A DNA stretch of 64,000 nucleotides, taken from Holothuria scabra. Its lineage: Eukaryota > Echinodermata > Holothuroidea > Aspidochirotida > Holothuriidae. Of the stretch, positions 47,846 to 58,989 are shown in pieces. Below the pieces are notes generated by a model that searched no databases, was not told the origin of the DNA, and saw nothing but the letters and a program-made list of their open reading frames with translations. Position 1 is the stretch's first letter. The number at the start of each line of letters is the position of its first letter. The translations under genes were made by a program, and so were the position numbers. The stretch is taken from the NCBI GenBank assembly GCA_037179385.1, contig CM074189.1, positions 22,021,020 through 22,085,019 of the forward strand, given 5' to 3'.

Positions 47846-48640
47846 TTTAACCTTTGACAATCTGTAATGTGAACTATGTCCTTGGTTGCCATGACAACCA
47901 CACATATAGGTACAACTTATCATGCCTAGGCTATTACACTTAAACTTTCAGATTTGTGGGATGCTTCCGTTAAGAGATAAAGTGAATACAAAAAAGGTAT
48001 TTGACCCCCTGCCACGTGACCTTTGACCTTGGTTGCCATGAAAACTACATATTTTGGTAGAACTAGTCTACCGTATTATACTTGTGAAGTTTCATGTAAA
48101 ATGAAGGTTTTCTTTTGAAGTTTTAGTACAAAATAGTAAAAGAAGTGTTTTTTTTTTTGCAAAATGTGACCTTTGACCTCTGATCTTTGACCTTTACTTC
48201 CGTGGGTCTGGGAGACATAAGTTCCCACCCTGGGGTACCCACCTACCAATTTTGAAAAGAATCGGTCCAGCCCACTAGGGGGAGTTTAAAAGAAAAAAGG
48301 TTGTTTTACGAAGAAATTATCACTTGAAAATTTTTTGTTCCACTCTACCACTTGACCTTTGATCTCTGTTGCTATAGCAACCACATATTTTGGCAGGTCT
48401 AGATGCAATCATCATATGTGTGAAATTTCGTGTCTGGAGAACGTTTTGTTTTGGAAATATAGCAGAAAATGTGATTTTACTGAATTTGACCTTTGACCTG
48501 TAACCTTTGACCTTCACTTCCGGCTGTGTATTAAAATGCAATTGTTTCACCTAAGGTACCATCCCACCAAGTTTGAAGAAAATCGGCCCAGCCGTTTACA
48601 AGATATTAGGAAAACAAAATTGGACACACACACACCTACA
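47846..48640 (-). repeat. TGACCTTTGACCT-rich dispersed repeat
   Basis: Three exact TGACCTTTGACCT motifs (48017-48029, 48167-48179, 48487-48499) and several near copies alternate with GGTTGCCATG, CACATATTTTGG and AATCGGCCCAGCCGTTTAC-like blocks. The last block resembles sentences common in repeats of many invertebrates. On the other strand the motif is AGGTCAAAGGTCA, a canonical one-base-spaced direct repeat of nuclear-receptor half-sites. Confidence 0.75.
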
Positions 48641-51600
48641 TGTTTTGACCTTTAATCGGGGACACATTTTTTTAACCATGAAAATGTGGATATCCCCACT
48701 TTGGGTGTATCGACAATTGACAAGGGGAAAAAACGCTCATGTCCTCGATTCACTGGTACTATACAGATACACACACACCCATGCATCAGCCCATGGTTTG
48801 TTACCCAATGTTAGGTCCATCACATGGAAATTGGGGAAAATTCCAAAATGCTTCAAACTTGCTGTGGTACATCCTTGAAACGTGAAAAATTCAATTTCAC
48901 GGCTAATTTTGCATTTGGCAAGTAGAGATATCCCCACTTGCAGGTGTATCCACACTTACCTGGAGAAAAAAAAAAGGCTCATGTCCCCGTTTTACACCAA
49001 AAACATACGCACACACACACTCACTCACCCACCAACACACACACACACGGACAGGTTTTGACCCCTCCCTTAGCCCTGGACCTTCAGTCACCCCGGGGTA
49101 CCTCACCATAGGTTAGACCTCGAGACTAGTAACCTGGGAAAATTTACCGTTACCATGGCAACCATTGCGATTTAAGCTGGCATTGTCATATATATCCCCA
49201 TGGGCAAAGTGACTACAATATCTCATCCTCCTCACGGAACGATGAGATAAAAATTTCGGCTCGCGGCGCGTCGCAATACATCCCTAATACAGTGGTGTTC
49301 ACATTTACAAGAAAAATCGGAAAACCTAGCTACTACTTACAAGCTCGAGACATGCCATTTCCGGCTGTCTGAGGGGTCGCGATTTTTCAAAATTTTCTGT
49401 ACACTCCACGCCAACTGAAGATAGTCTTTCTAGCAAGACTTCATATTCTAAACAGGGAAACCACTGGCATACCGTACTAAAATGCTCTCATACACACCTC
49501 ATCAGATACCTTTCAACCCTGTCAGTTGTGTAGTCTTTGTAGATGGATTCTTTAGTTATTGAAGTGTCTAAATTTTATCAATGTGTCCTGTTGCAGAGCA
49601 GTGGAGTAGCTACAGGAGGCAGGACGATTGCGCCTTGCTCGAAAATGTTAAAAATCGAAAATTTGCCATTTGAGACACCAGTCAAATACAGTGCGGTTTT
49701 CCCAAGTTTTCCTTCATAAAATTCCGAATTCTTCCTAATAAAAGTTCCATATTTAAATTTATTAGTTTTAAGAAGGCAAAGTTTTTCGGGCGCGCCTCTA
49801 ATTGCAAGCCTTAAAGCTCATAAAGCAGTCAGTGGATAATTTGTCCTAGCCGCTACAGTGCCGTTTCCCTAAAATTTTCTTCAATATAGGCTTTCATTTT
49901 TGTCTAAAAAAGGCAACATAGTTTCGAGAGTTTTCTAATGTCGCCGAGAAGCCTTAATCCGCACTTCTTAGATAATGCGACCTTCAGCCGACATTCTAGC
50001 TCAAATATATGCTAATAGGAAACGCAGATTTTTCGCTAGTACCCCAAATATGCTAATTTCCTTACCGGAAACCCTGAATCTAATCTATTTTCTGCAATAC
50101 AAGCTCCATATTTACAAATGTGTAACAGGACCAAATATTCGGTACGTACCTTAACCAGTAGTAAACAGTAGTGTTCACACTTAATAAAGAAAATCAGATT
50201 TATTTTTAAAAAGTTGTTCTTGTTCGTAGAAAAGGCAAGAAAAAAAAAAAAATTAGCATAAAAATGTATCTTTTGGTCAATGGGGTAGGGTGAGTTTCAT
50301 GGTCCCTCGACACTTCCCTTAAGGCCCTAAGACACCCACAAACTAACACAGCTAAACTAGTACAAAATCGGGAAACCTCTATGCTACTGCCCCTCGGACA
50401 GTCAGTTCTGGTTACACCACTGGATAGATGAAAAACTTTTGGGCACCTGAACAACCTCCTCCTGTCTGTCCGTTGAGTTAATTTGGCAATTGAAAACGTC
50501 CCAGCATTTTTTTAACCTTTGCCCGAATATTTGATCATTTCGAGCAATTTTTGCAAGACTACAATAAGAAGAGGGGATGATGAAAACCTTTTCTCACATT
50601 CTACCCAAATGGGTCGCAGATCTTTGTTATTTTCCATGAAAATTTTACTAATACAGCGCTTTCTGTTTTTCGGCAACGATTTGAAGCTATTAAAATAATC
50701 GGCAATTTTGGGTATTGTGTTACACAAGATTTTAAAACAGGCTCAAGAATGATTGTTTTTTTAAGCCACATGCTTCCCAAAGGTGTAGCGCTTTTTATGT
50801 TTGATTTTTCGTAACTATGTTACCCTTACTATGATACTTTTCCATTTTTTTGAAAATGCTTGAAAGAATTTGTATATTCCGCAATTTCGGGCATTGTGTT
50901 GTGATTATCTGTGAAGTAACAGTCACGAATAATAGCCTTTTGCGCTGCCCGAAGGTGTAGCGAATTTTTGCAACCCAAACTTGGTTTTTCATGAAAATTT
51001 TATGGCGACTATATGAAATTTCTTTCCTTTATTTCGGGAATATCTTTCCAAGATTTCGGCCACATATAGGAATGTTTTGCAAAACCACCCCATTTTTTTT
51101 TCAAAATTTAAGGGCTGTCGAAATTTTTTCCAACATCCTGCCCGAATTTTCCCAAATTCCTGCCCGAGTCTAGATTTTGCGGAAATTTGGGGCAGTCTTC
51201 CCCTGCCCCGTCTCGTACGCCACTGAGAATGTCCACTCCACCCGTGAGCTAAGTGAGGTCCTGTGAGGCAATTGTGGTAAGGTTGCGACTATTGAGACTA
51301 CATCGACCAAACATGGGTTTGGTTGTTCCGCTGGCCAATGACTGGCAGCAATGGCCGTGCAAAGTGCAAATTCCTTCCAACCATATTTGACTCAAACATT
51401 CTACCCACCACACCAAGTATGATTTTGACACAAATTTGTGAATCACCAGGAATTGAAAAAAAATCCCTACAGGAGATAAAAACAGGCCAGAAGCTAGGAG
51501 CGGACTTTAAACCACACTAAGGTAGGGAATTTCAGCCAAACCCAACGAGTAAAAATTCAAGTTATTCCGAAGATATGAAGCTTGTCACAGTCTACTTGAA

Positions 51601-51843
51601 TTTATTCTGAAATTCAGAGTGCGGCACAATTGCAGAATACCCTGCAACTGTGTGCATCTATCTCAATTGTATCTATGTCATAGTAGCCGGGAAGCCCGGA
51701 TTGAATATTATCATCGGCCAGCATGAATACATTTTTTCTTTTGTTTTGCGCAGGTCGCCAGTGGGGGGGGCTGGGCGATTCAGTGGCGGGGGGGGGGCTC
51801 CAACCTCCCCAAGCTACCCCCCCCCCCCGTGTCTACGCCACTG

Positions 51844-52490
51844 CATCTGATGCATGTCTCAAATTAAGTGATAGAAATCCAAAAGTTCCGTGCATGCGAC
51901 GGGACGGAAAGTGATGAGTATTTACTAATGAAATGCCTTATTAATCGAAGCCACAGCTTCGATTGTAGGAATTGCTCGTTCAGTCACGTGTTTTCGTGCC
52001 TTCGTAAGCGGTCGGTGTGGATGAATATTAAATCATGTTCCGTTTGTATTCATATTGCAATCCCGAGCTGTTCGTTCGTACACTGGAACAGCTGCGCAGT
52101 CATGTTAAGTTGTTCGGTAGGGGGATTTTCAACAAAGTTTAACTATTTCTATATAAGGGGATTTGCTCGGACAACTCCTGTATAGTAAGGTGGTAATGTG
52201 CAAATAAAGAAGTAGTTCCACATTCAAAGGTATTGTTCTGCATTGAAGGCTTCCTCTCTGGTTGAAAAAAGGTGTAAATATAGTTTGAAAACAATTTATA
52301 CCGTTCAGGGATTTCAAAATGAATTTCAAAGGTTGCATTTTCCAACATATGCCACTTTGTTTTGTCGGAACTGCTTCATCAAGCAACTTCGTCGACCGTG
52401 CTCATTTCAATGTAAGCAAGTCCACTAACTTACGTTCATGCATAAACGCATACAGCTAGCTATATAGTGTACGTACTGTGTCGTTAACGT
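51844..52490. other. No gene confirmed
   Basis: Right flank of the nested element. A 105-codon plus frame (51868-52185) with many Cys and Ser has no recognisable motif and I do not call it a gene. Confidence 0.35.
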
Positions 52491-52491
52491 G

Positions 52492-52536
52492 ATGGCGACA
52501 GTAACCAAGGCCAGGGAACGGTCCACCAATTTTAAG
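52492..52536 (+). CDS. Possible first coding exon (weak)
   Basis: An ATG with G at +4 opens a 15-codon stretch, MATVTKARERSTNFK, ending exactly at AAG followed by GTATTC, which is an acceptable splice donor. The ARERSTNF wording is reminiscent of the starts of Myb/SANT-like DNA-binding proteins often associated with Harbinger-type transposons, but that is memory of style, not a match I can verify. No second exon is found in the window. Upstream is a TATATAGTG stretch that could be promoter-like. The most likely alternative is chance. Confidence 0.22.
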
Positions 52537-52663
52537 GTATTCAATTTGTCGCTCATTTCATCACCCTGTATGGGTTGTTAATGGCTTCTCTATTGTATTT
52601 TCAATGTTTGAAACAAAGGAAAAGATTGTCTACCCACGGTTGTCGTATTTCTCAGTAAAGGAC

Positions 52664-52756
52664 TAACGTTATGCATCGACGGTTGCGTAGTTGCTCCCAA
52701 TGCATTTGTATAGGAAGCAATTACGCGACTCTCCATACATACTCTAGTCCTTTACT
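52664..52756. mobile_element. 93-bp palindromic MITE
   Basis: The ends are AGTAAAGGACTA and TAGTCCTTTACT, a perfect 12-bp inverted repeat. Inside, GGTTGCGTAGTTGCTCC is roughly mirrored by GGAAGCAATTACGCGAC. It would fold into a single hairpin. Confidence 0.65.
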
Positions 52757-52916
52757 AGGCTTCACTGAGGACAAAAGTTGTCGTAGTCTTACCCAAACAC
52801 AATTACGAAGGCCTAAAGCCAAACGTTGCAGAACAAAACAACTCTAACATTAACACTTAGTCGTGTCCTAGTGCAAAAGGTGCGCTCAGCGTATATAGGC
52901 CTAGACACTGCAGATA

Positions 52917-53151
52917 CAATCTTGGACAAAATAATTTGTTGGGACACCCTGCTCCCCCTTCTATTCCAGTGTTGGTTGACCACTGTTATGCAGTTCACAG
53001 CAAAGAAACATTTTTCTTGACACAACATTGGGAGGGGAAAAGTGGGTTGCATGTTAGGCTACTTCAGGCAGTTTCATGTTAGCCTACTTCAACTAAAATT
53101 TACAGATAACATGTGAAGTGTTCCAACTGGCAACGGTTCTGTCCAAGATTG
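52917..53151. mobile_element. CAATC-type double-hairpin MITE, copy 5
   Basis: The outer ends are CAATCTTGGACAAAATAA and TCTGTCCAAGATTG. The inner pair is CCCCCTTCTATTCCAGTGTT and CAACATTGGGAGGGG. It shares TGTTGGGACACCCTGCTC with copy 6, and TAGCCTACTTCAACTAAAAT in the interior. Confidence 0.75.
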
Positions 53152-54077
53152 TCCGAGAATTTCGAGAAGTCAGATAGGTGCGCTGCCACCAGTAAGAAGT
53201 TACGCTTTGCTTATGGTTATTTGGTTATTTTATGACAGGTAAATGATATGCTGGTCATTACATGGAAGTATTTCCTGGACCGGATTAAGCATGTGGAGTC
53301 CTGGACCCAGATTATTTTGGACCCTTTTCACAAATGTTGGGAGGGACCTACATGAGAGGACCCTGGGACTAAGCCCAAGCAAATACCACCAAAAATGGCC
53401 TGAATACTTCAATTCTTCTGCCACATCCTTTCTTTTGAGCAAAGGGACATTAATGATATTGTCCCACTTGCTTTGCCTATTTTAATTCAGAGATATGGTT
53501 GTGCCCGGCCTACCTGCCACCTTGACGAGGTTGGGGATGAAGGCTTAGTTAAAACCAAGTCTACCATTGCTTTGGAAAGCAACTTTCAACTAAAAATGTT
53601 AAGAAACTGCTTCGGTTGAAAGAAGGCATAACAAATTTGTTACCAGTTGTAATACAACATGAAAAATACAGCCTGAGATGCAAAATTGGCTGCAAAATGT
53701 GTTCCAAACCAACCGTACCTAACAATCTACCAAAGTTATGAAAGAAAGTCTGGCTTGCAGAGTTACTTTAACAATCTTATGGTAGATCGTGGCCCCTTTT
53801 CAATAAATTTCTCTTCTCGAACTATCAGTTTGAAAAAGAATGACTCTTCTATCCAGGAAGAGAATTATTCCACCCGTTGCGATTGTTGATTTGTGCGTCT
53901 AAACAATGCATACTTTTGGTTTGTAATGAAATTTATCCTACAGTCGCCCTTAATTTGTTAAAAATCCTCAAGAGTATAGTTGGCTTCTGCAAAAGGTCTT
54001 AAACAACCTTAGAACACTCAAAAAATTAAACGTTTTTATTGAATTCGGTCTCAAAAATGTATCTTTTGGGACCCAGA
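53152..54077. other. No gene confirmed
   Basis: Between two MITEs. The frames here (for example from 53243, 80 codons) contain broken protein-like text in several frames (such as RDINDIVPLALPILIQ), but I recognise no family. It could be a decayed gene or transposon fragment. Confidence 0.3.
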
Positions 54078-54271
54078 CAATCTTGGACAATAACTTGTTG
54101 GGACACCCTGCTCTCCCTTCCAATGTGGACCACTGTTATGCTGTTCTGGGCAAAGAGTCATGTTCTTCTTGACGCAACATTGGGAGGGGTAAAGGGAGTT
54201 TTATGTTGGCCTACTTCAACTAAAATTGACAAATGAAATGTAAAGTGTCCCAACAGTTTTGTCCAAGATTG
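54078..54271. mobile_element. CAATC-type double-hairpin MITE, copy 6
   Basis: The outer ends are CAATCTTGGACAATAACTTG and TTTTGTCCAAGATTG, extending inwards to TTGTTGGGACAC and GTGTCCCAACAG. The inner pair is CTCCCTTCCAATGTGG and CAACATTGGGAGGGG. Confidence 0.8.
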
Positions 54272-55371
54272 TAGTCTACTGCTTGTTAGGAAAGTCAAGT
54301 AAGTCTAGGGTCAATACTTTTGCATAGCGCTAGGCCTGTGTCACCACCAATATTGTATCACACAGTCTCAGGCAAAGTGTAACTAGGTACACAGATTTTG
54401 GGGCAACTTTACATCCAGGATGGGCAACTGATTAAAAATAATAGCTTATCGGTGTTGTTACATCCAGGTGAATACTTTCATTTAAACATCAGTGTTTAAT
54501 AGAATATATAATGTTACTGCTTTATCTCACATAGATCTCCCCAAACAAGTTGCAAGGAACAATGCCCCCCTTCCCCTCCCCGGCATATGTGGGAAATATT
54601 CCACTTTTGTTGAGGAACCAGTTCCAACAATATGCTTCTTTTTGTTTATAAGAAAGTCCCAAGTGTGCACATTTTCAAGGCTTCGATTAGTACTTGCCAT
54701 GCAAGTACAATTGTCTAGTTGATGGTCGTCATTGCTGCTATTGTCCCACAGCATGAAGACCATTGACAAATGGACTTTCATAGAATGAGAAAAAAGAATG
54801 TCCTCCGCTTTCACCATTGCTATGGTAACCATAAATTTGTCTGCGACGGGAATGGAGAGAGAAAAAAACGAACACTTTTGTTACTAATGAACAGTTCATT
54901 CAATTTCTTCGGATTTACCAGGAGAAAATTGAATTCCCAATAACATCAACTAGTGAAACACTTCTCCTAATAAATGCATTTATAACATTCAAAACATGAA
55001 CGTGCCTACATGGATGGAATTGGAATTAAAGAAAAACATCTGCGACGTGATGGAACTGCGACGGGACGGAATTTTTGCAACAGTTGCTGGACTATTTAAA
55101 ACATTCGATTTTTAACTTGAATGTGACTGTAATTTTTTCAACTAACATGAGATACAGCTTGACAACCTATAATCATTAAGCGAGAGTAATTTACTGAAGG
55201 AACACTACAAAAACTATGAGACTATGCCCACATATTTTAGCGGAAAACACCTAATATTTTGTGAGACTGTTGGATATCTTGGGTAAGTGTCTTCCTTCAA
55301 GCATGTTTACTGTAATGACTAGAACCGACCTTTCAGTGTACAACGCATTATACTTAGTAGTGCATCTGCAG

Positions 55372-55500
55372 AGGGGGGGGGGGTAGGGGGCAAAGTGACC
55401 CCTGACTTGCTCGACCCAAAAAGGGAAAATTAAGGGAAGAAGAAAAATAGAAACGGAGAGGAAGGGAAAAGAAGAAGAGTAAAAGAGAATTAGCTTCAGA
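55372..55500 (+). repeat. G run followed by purine-rich tract
   Basis: A GAGGGGGGGGGGGG run and GGGGGCAAAG lead into GGGAAGAAGAAAAATAG-like purine text. This matches the layout just inside the left ends of the hAT-like elements at 41332 and 45081, so it is probably the subterminal part of a decayed relative. Confidence 0.5.
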
Positions 55501-55509
55501 CAGATTTCC

Positions 55510-56590
55510 ACAAGTTATTTTTTCGTTAGCAGTCCATCGGGCAAATTGTTCTGTAAGTTTCCTTGTCCGCATGCATATCTATTTGTCCATTTTGAATATG
55601 CATTTGTATATGGAGACTTTCCTAGGATACCTTCCTGGCGGGCTATACGACATTGAGCAGTGTACTTGCCCGGGTAAATTCTTGCTTGTCACAGGCTGTA
55701 GGACGTGGGATTTGCCGGAGCCTTTTTCAGACAAGAGAAAACTGAGAACTTCTGATCCTTTTCTTAAAACCAGTGGAAGTTTTAAGTGAAATTCCGCATG
55801 GTTTTTTGGTCAGATTAAAGCTGCAGAGAAAGGTTCTTAACTGCTGGTTTTAGTAATTCTAATAGTTTCTGTTTGTAATATAGCATACCGATAATAACGT
55901 ATGTGAAGGACTGATATCGTGTCCCAGAGAACCGGTAGTTATAGTCATCCTGAGAAGAGTTGTTCTAAGCTAATTTGGCAGGACTTGAATTTCGGGCAAG
56001 GGCCCGGAAAAAATCGGACAGTCACTTTAGAATCTTAAAATGGTTTGTTGCTAATAACAGTGAAAACGCCAACGAGTCCCGCAATCCTTTCACAAATTTG
56101 TCTGAACAAAACAAGGCATTATTGTCACAGCAAAATTTTCATGAAAAGTCAAAACGATTACAAAAATTGCGACTAATTAGGGCAGCTTATAACACAATTA
56201 TTCCCCAGCATCCCTTCATAGTCTTGGTCAACACTGCGCCCTAAATGGTGGAAGATTCGGGCGAAACTTGCAAAAATGTATACAGGAAGACGGGAATTTA
56301 AAGGCGTATGCATGTGCTAAAAACTTCAACTGAAAGGGTAATTCGTTCAGTTTTATGAAAATAAGCATGTTTTTGCAAGAGAAAACTCAAATTAACGTCT
56401 GCTTAGATTCTATTCACAAGCCCGGGAATGCCTAGATTCGCCTCTCGTCGCTCATGTTCTACTTTCAACCACCTTTCATTTAATTTCTGCTCACGGTGGT
56501 TCCATCTCATTGTGCTGTTACGCAACCCTTTCAATACCTTCTCACTGCCCTTTGTTGCATTTTTCCACGAGCTAGTTCTGTAACACTTGT
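55510..56590. other. No gene recognised
   Basis: Unassigned DNA with chance frames of 70-90 codons that carry no motif. Confidence 0.4.
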
Positions 56591-56598
56591 TTCCATCG

Positions 56599-56637
56599 AG
56601 GATCTTGCAGACTGTGTGTGCTCACACACAAGATCCT
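56599..56637. repeat. Short bulged hairpin
   Basis: AGGATCT, a 7-base bulge, TGTGTGTG, a 2-base loop, CACACACA and AGATCCT give a two-part stem. It may be chance around a GT microsatellite. Confidence 0.5.
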
Positions 56638-56938
56638 GCTGAGAGGCCAGTACAAACTTGAGACTTGTATCTTTTGCAACTGTTTAAGTCATTATTTTTA
56701 ACTTCTATATTGTTTTATTCATCCCAGAATTCAGATAAATATTTTTTATGATAGTTTACTGTATCATCCAATCGGCTTCGGCGTTTTGTGACTTTTGCTG
56801 GATATCCATATCATCGCGTGATGACCGTTGCGTCGTTCTGTCTGTTTACGTATAGAGAACTCGGCTCTAATTTAGTTTCCGTACCCGGAACTCTTCATCG
56901 TCTACAGAGATAAGCGATTTAAAACCTGACCGCCCAAA

Positions 56939-57006
56939 ATGTCACGTCACCAGTTGCAGAAGCTTCAAGTCTGTTGCAGCAACTGGGTCCAAAAACATTC
57001 AAAACG
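56939..57006 (+). CDS. Possible first coding exon (weak)
   Basis: An ATG preceded by CCCAAA (A at -3) opens 22 codons, starting MSRHQLQKLQVCCSNWVQKH, that end at a strong donor, ACG followed by GTGAGTGTGAG. The sequence has no recognised family and no second exon is visible. It could equally be a chance ATG and GTGAGT. Confidence 0.18.
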
Positions 57007-57189
57007 GTGAGTGTGAGAACTTGTTAGCGGGTATTACCGGTCGAGTCGTGTTGGTCGCTGTGGGTTGGTTAGCACTGTGTGTATTGACGTTACAATGAGT
57101 CGAATTGGAAATGGGAGAGTGCGAGAAGTTGGTTTGCCTGCAGCGGTGCATGAAGAGAGGTCTAAGGAACAAGTCTAGGGAACGTCATT

Positions 57190-57345
57190 TTCGACCGTCT
57201 GAGAGGTGACAATATTTCAAAATTTTCTGTACGCTCCACGCCAACTTATGGTGGCGCTCCGCTTATACGGATAAAATTAAATATTTCGGGCAGAAATATT
57301 TCCTGCCCCCAAACTGAAATGGTCCTAGATACGCCTATGGCCTAG
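57190..57345 (-). repeat. GCGGAGCG unit and element end, minus strand
   Basis: On the plus strand, GACCGTCTGAGAGGTGAC, TCTGTACGCTCCACGCC and GGTGGCGCTCCGCTTA form one reverse unit. It is followed by CCCCCAAACTGAAATGG and TACGCCTATGG, an end motif also seen at 34338 and 63478 and, inverted, at 39064 (AGGCGTAGGGGAGCATTTC). Confidence 0.6.
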
Positions 57346-57349
57346 CTTC

Positions 57350-58520
57350 ACATGGGTTCCTTTATAAAAATCAATAACCCTCGGCCTCTGAATTATATGT
57401 AAAGTCTTTGCAAACGGGGCAGGGGAGGAAGGGAAGTTTTCACCGCGTAAATATGGTCATTTGCCCCTTGACAAGTGACCCCAGATACGCCACTTGTGAG
57501 AAGTACATTATTATTGGAAGACACCTGACTGCTGTAGGCTAAATGACTACATCAATGTACTGACAACCTTTGGTTTTCAAAGGAAATCTTATAACAGTTC
57601 AGGGCTTGATTTATTGTGCCCTTATTCTTTGCAGTGCAATTTATTTTATTTATTTATTTATTTTGAAAAGGAACCAAAAAATGACTGCATCACATTGCAT
57701 TTGAGGGTACTTAAATATTCAAACATTTCTCAACCTCTCAAATTAGATCCCCCCAGGCCGGGGATCAAATCCTATCCAATTTGGCCCCTCCAAACAAAAC
57801 GTCTGGCTTCGCCAGTAGAAATTAGCATGTATTCTTGCGACTTCATCCATTTTGAAAAATTATGAACGTTCGTTGCAGTTTGGGTCGAACATCTAATCCG
57901 AGGTGGACACGTTCTTAATACGGCTAGTGGACGAGGAAGACAACAGGACGCATGCGCAGAGGCTTAAATAAACGAAATCTCGTCGCAGTCGACAAAGTGA
58001 ACGTAAAAATCGAAAGCCCTTTTCTATCTTAGGCCTACGAACTTAAAAGCTCTCCGATGAGATTTCGGAGTTTTCGAAACTTTGTTGTCTTTTCAGACAA
58101 AATATTTCGAAATCAATTAGCTTAATTTCGAGAAAAGTTGGAAATTTTATGAAAGACAGTTTGAAAAGAGAAATTGTAGTTGTCTGTGTCACTTGATAAT
58201 CTGGCGGTACTAGGAGCAAATAATGGATTTTGTCATTTCCAGAGCTCGGAAAAGATAACAAAACTGATTAACGAGCGAACACTACTTCATCAATACAGTT
58301 TATACCACTACCATTGCATGAGTACAGAGTCACAGTTTAGCCAATCACGCGCATTCTACAATCTTTTTTATTTTTCTTGAAAATTTTACAGTGCCTATTA
58401 TAATGATGCTTATTATATTTCGGGTTATTTAATTACGTTACGTTTCATGTTTACATTTTTCAATTCATTTTTTGTTAGTTCAAATCTCGATTAATTTATT
58501 GAGGGAGGTATACGCGGATA
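57350..58520. other. No gene recognised
   Basis: Includes a hAT-like end (AGATACGCCACTTG, 57483-57496) with no partner found, and a TTTATTTATTTATT tract at 57644. No convincing frame. Confidence 0.4.
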
Positions 58521-58525
58521 AGCTA

Positions 58526-58718
58526 CAATCGCCGCCAAAAGTAAATGAAACAAACCCCTTTCCCCCGTTTCAATGTTGTTTTACTCGGGACTGGTCAGTT
58601 TTTCCCAACCAACATTGAAGTGGGGGAAAGGGGGAGAGCGGCACAATGTGAGATGGCTAAAAGGCAGTGTAATATCTGGTACGGAAGGATTTTGTTTCAT
58701 TTGTTTTGGCGGCGATTG
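58526..58718. mobile_element. CAATC-type double-hairpin MITE, copy 7
   Basis: The outer ends are CAATCGCCGCCAAAAGTAAA and TTTGTTTTGGCGGCGATTG. They form one of the best-preserved terminal pairs of the group, with ATGAAACAAA/TTTGTTTCAT extending them. The inner pair is CCCCCGTTTCAATGTTG and CAACATTGAAGTGGGGG. Confidence 0.85.
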
Positions 58719-58834
58719 TCAGTAGACCTCTACAAATTTGGGACATCGCTATGTTAAGAATCTTTCCGTGAAGCCCTCGTTTGAGAAATTACTGCTCGCA
58801 ATATTTTATCATATTCATAGAAATGCATACCTGC

Positions 58835-58873
58835 TACGGAGGGATTTTGTTTCATTTGTTTTGGAGGCGATTG
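58835..58873 (+). repeat. Solo right end of the same MITE
   Basis: TACGGAGGGATTTTGTTTC followed by ATTTGTTTTGGAGGCGATTG repeats the right terminus of copy 7 about 155 bp further on, without the rest of the element. A local duplication or a gutted second insertion is likely. Confidence 0.6.
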
Positions 58874-58989
58874 TAGTTGCACGGTATGCGATACTCACGC
58901 TGTGGAAGTCTGTTTGTTGCGCCGCCTGTGTGTACGTGCGAGGAACGGCTTGAGGTAATGTTCTTAAAAGAATAGTCCAAAGCCAAATT

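Larger units (their letters stand above)
45081..50422. mobile_element. hAT-like element, 5.3 kb, perfect 8-bp duplication
   Basis: The left end is CAGTGGCGTAACCAGGGG. The right end is CTGGTTACACCACTG, its inverse complement apart from one base over 15. The flanks are GATAGATG at 45073-45080 and GATAGATG at 50423-50430, an exact 8-bp duplication. Inside are a polypurine tract, a 913-bp TIR element, a TGACCT-rich repeat and another hAT-like end (49609). No frame resembles a transposase. The large size probably reflects further nested insertions. Confidence 0.85.
38700..51843. mobile_element. Outer hAT-like element expanded by nested insertions
   Basis: The left end is CAGTGGCGTAGCTAGGAT followed by a G run. 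The right end is a C run followed by GTGTCTACGCCACTG. The flanks are CATCTGAT at 38692-38699 and CATCTGAT at 51844-51851, an exact 8-bp duplication. The 13.1 kb span is large, but three independently delimited insertions account for most of it: 39381-40630, 41332-45014 and 45081-50422. Removing them with their duplications leaves about 2.9 kb, close to the 2 kb relatives here. The pairing of these distant ends is an inference from the 8-mer match and matching termini. Confidence 0.65.

Noticed and set aside
22269..49609. Two relatives with CAGTG(G/A)(A/C)GT(A/T)GCTACAGG ends treated as one element
   Set aside because: They point in opposite senses but lie 27 kb apart with unmatched flanks (CTTTGCAA and TTGCAGAG); they are separate family members.
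51756..51800. CAGTGGGGGGG and CAGTGGCGGGG as left ends of a short element ending at 51843
   Set aside because: Their left 8-mers (CAGGTCGC, GGGCGATT) do not match CATCTGAT on the right, whereas the 38692 flank does.
53243..53485. 80-codon frame and neighbouring open frames between two MITEs
   Set aside because: Some stretches look protein-like but frames shift and no family could be named; left as unassigned.
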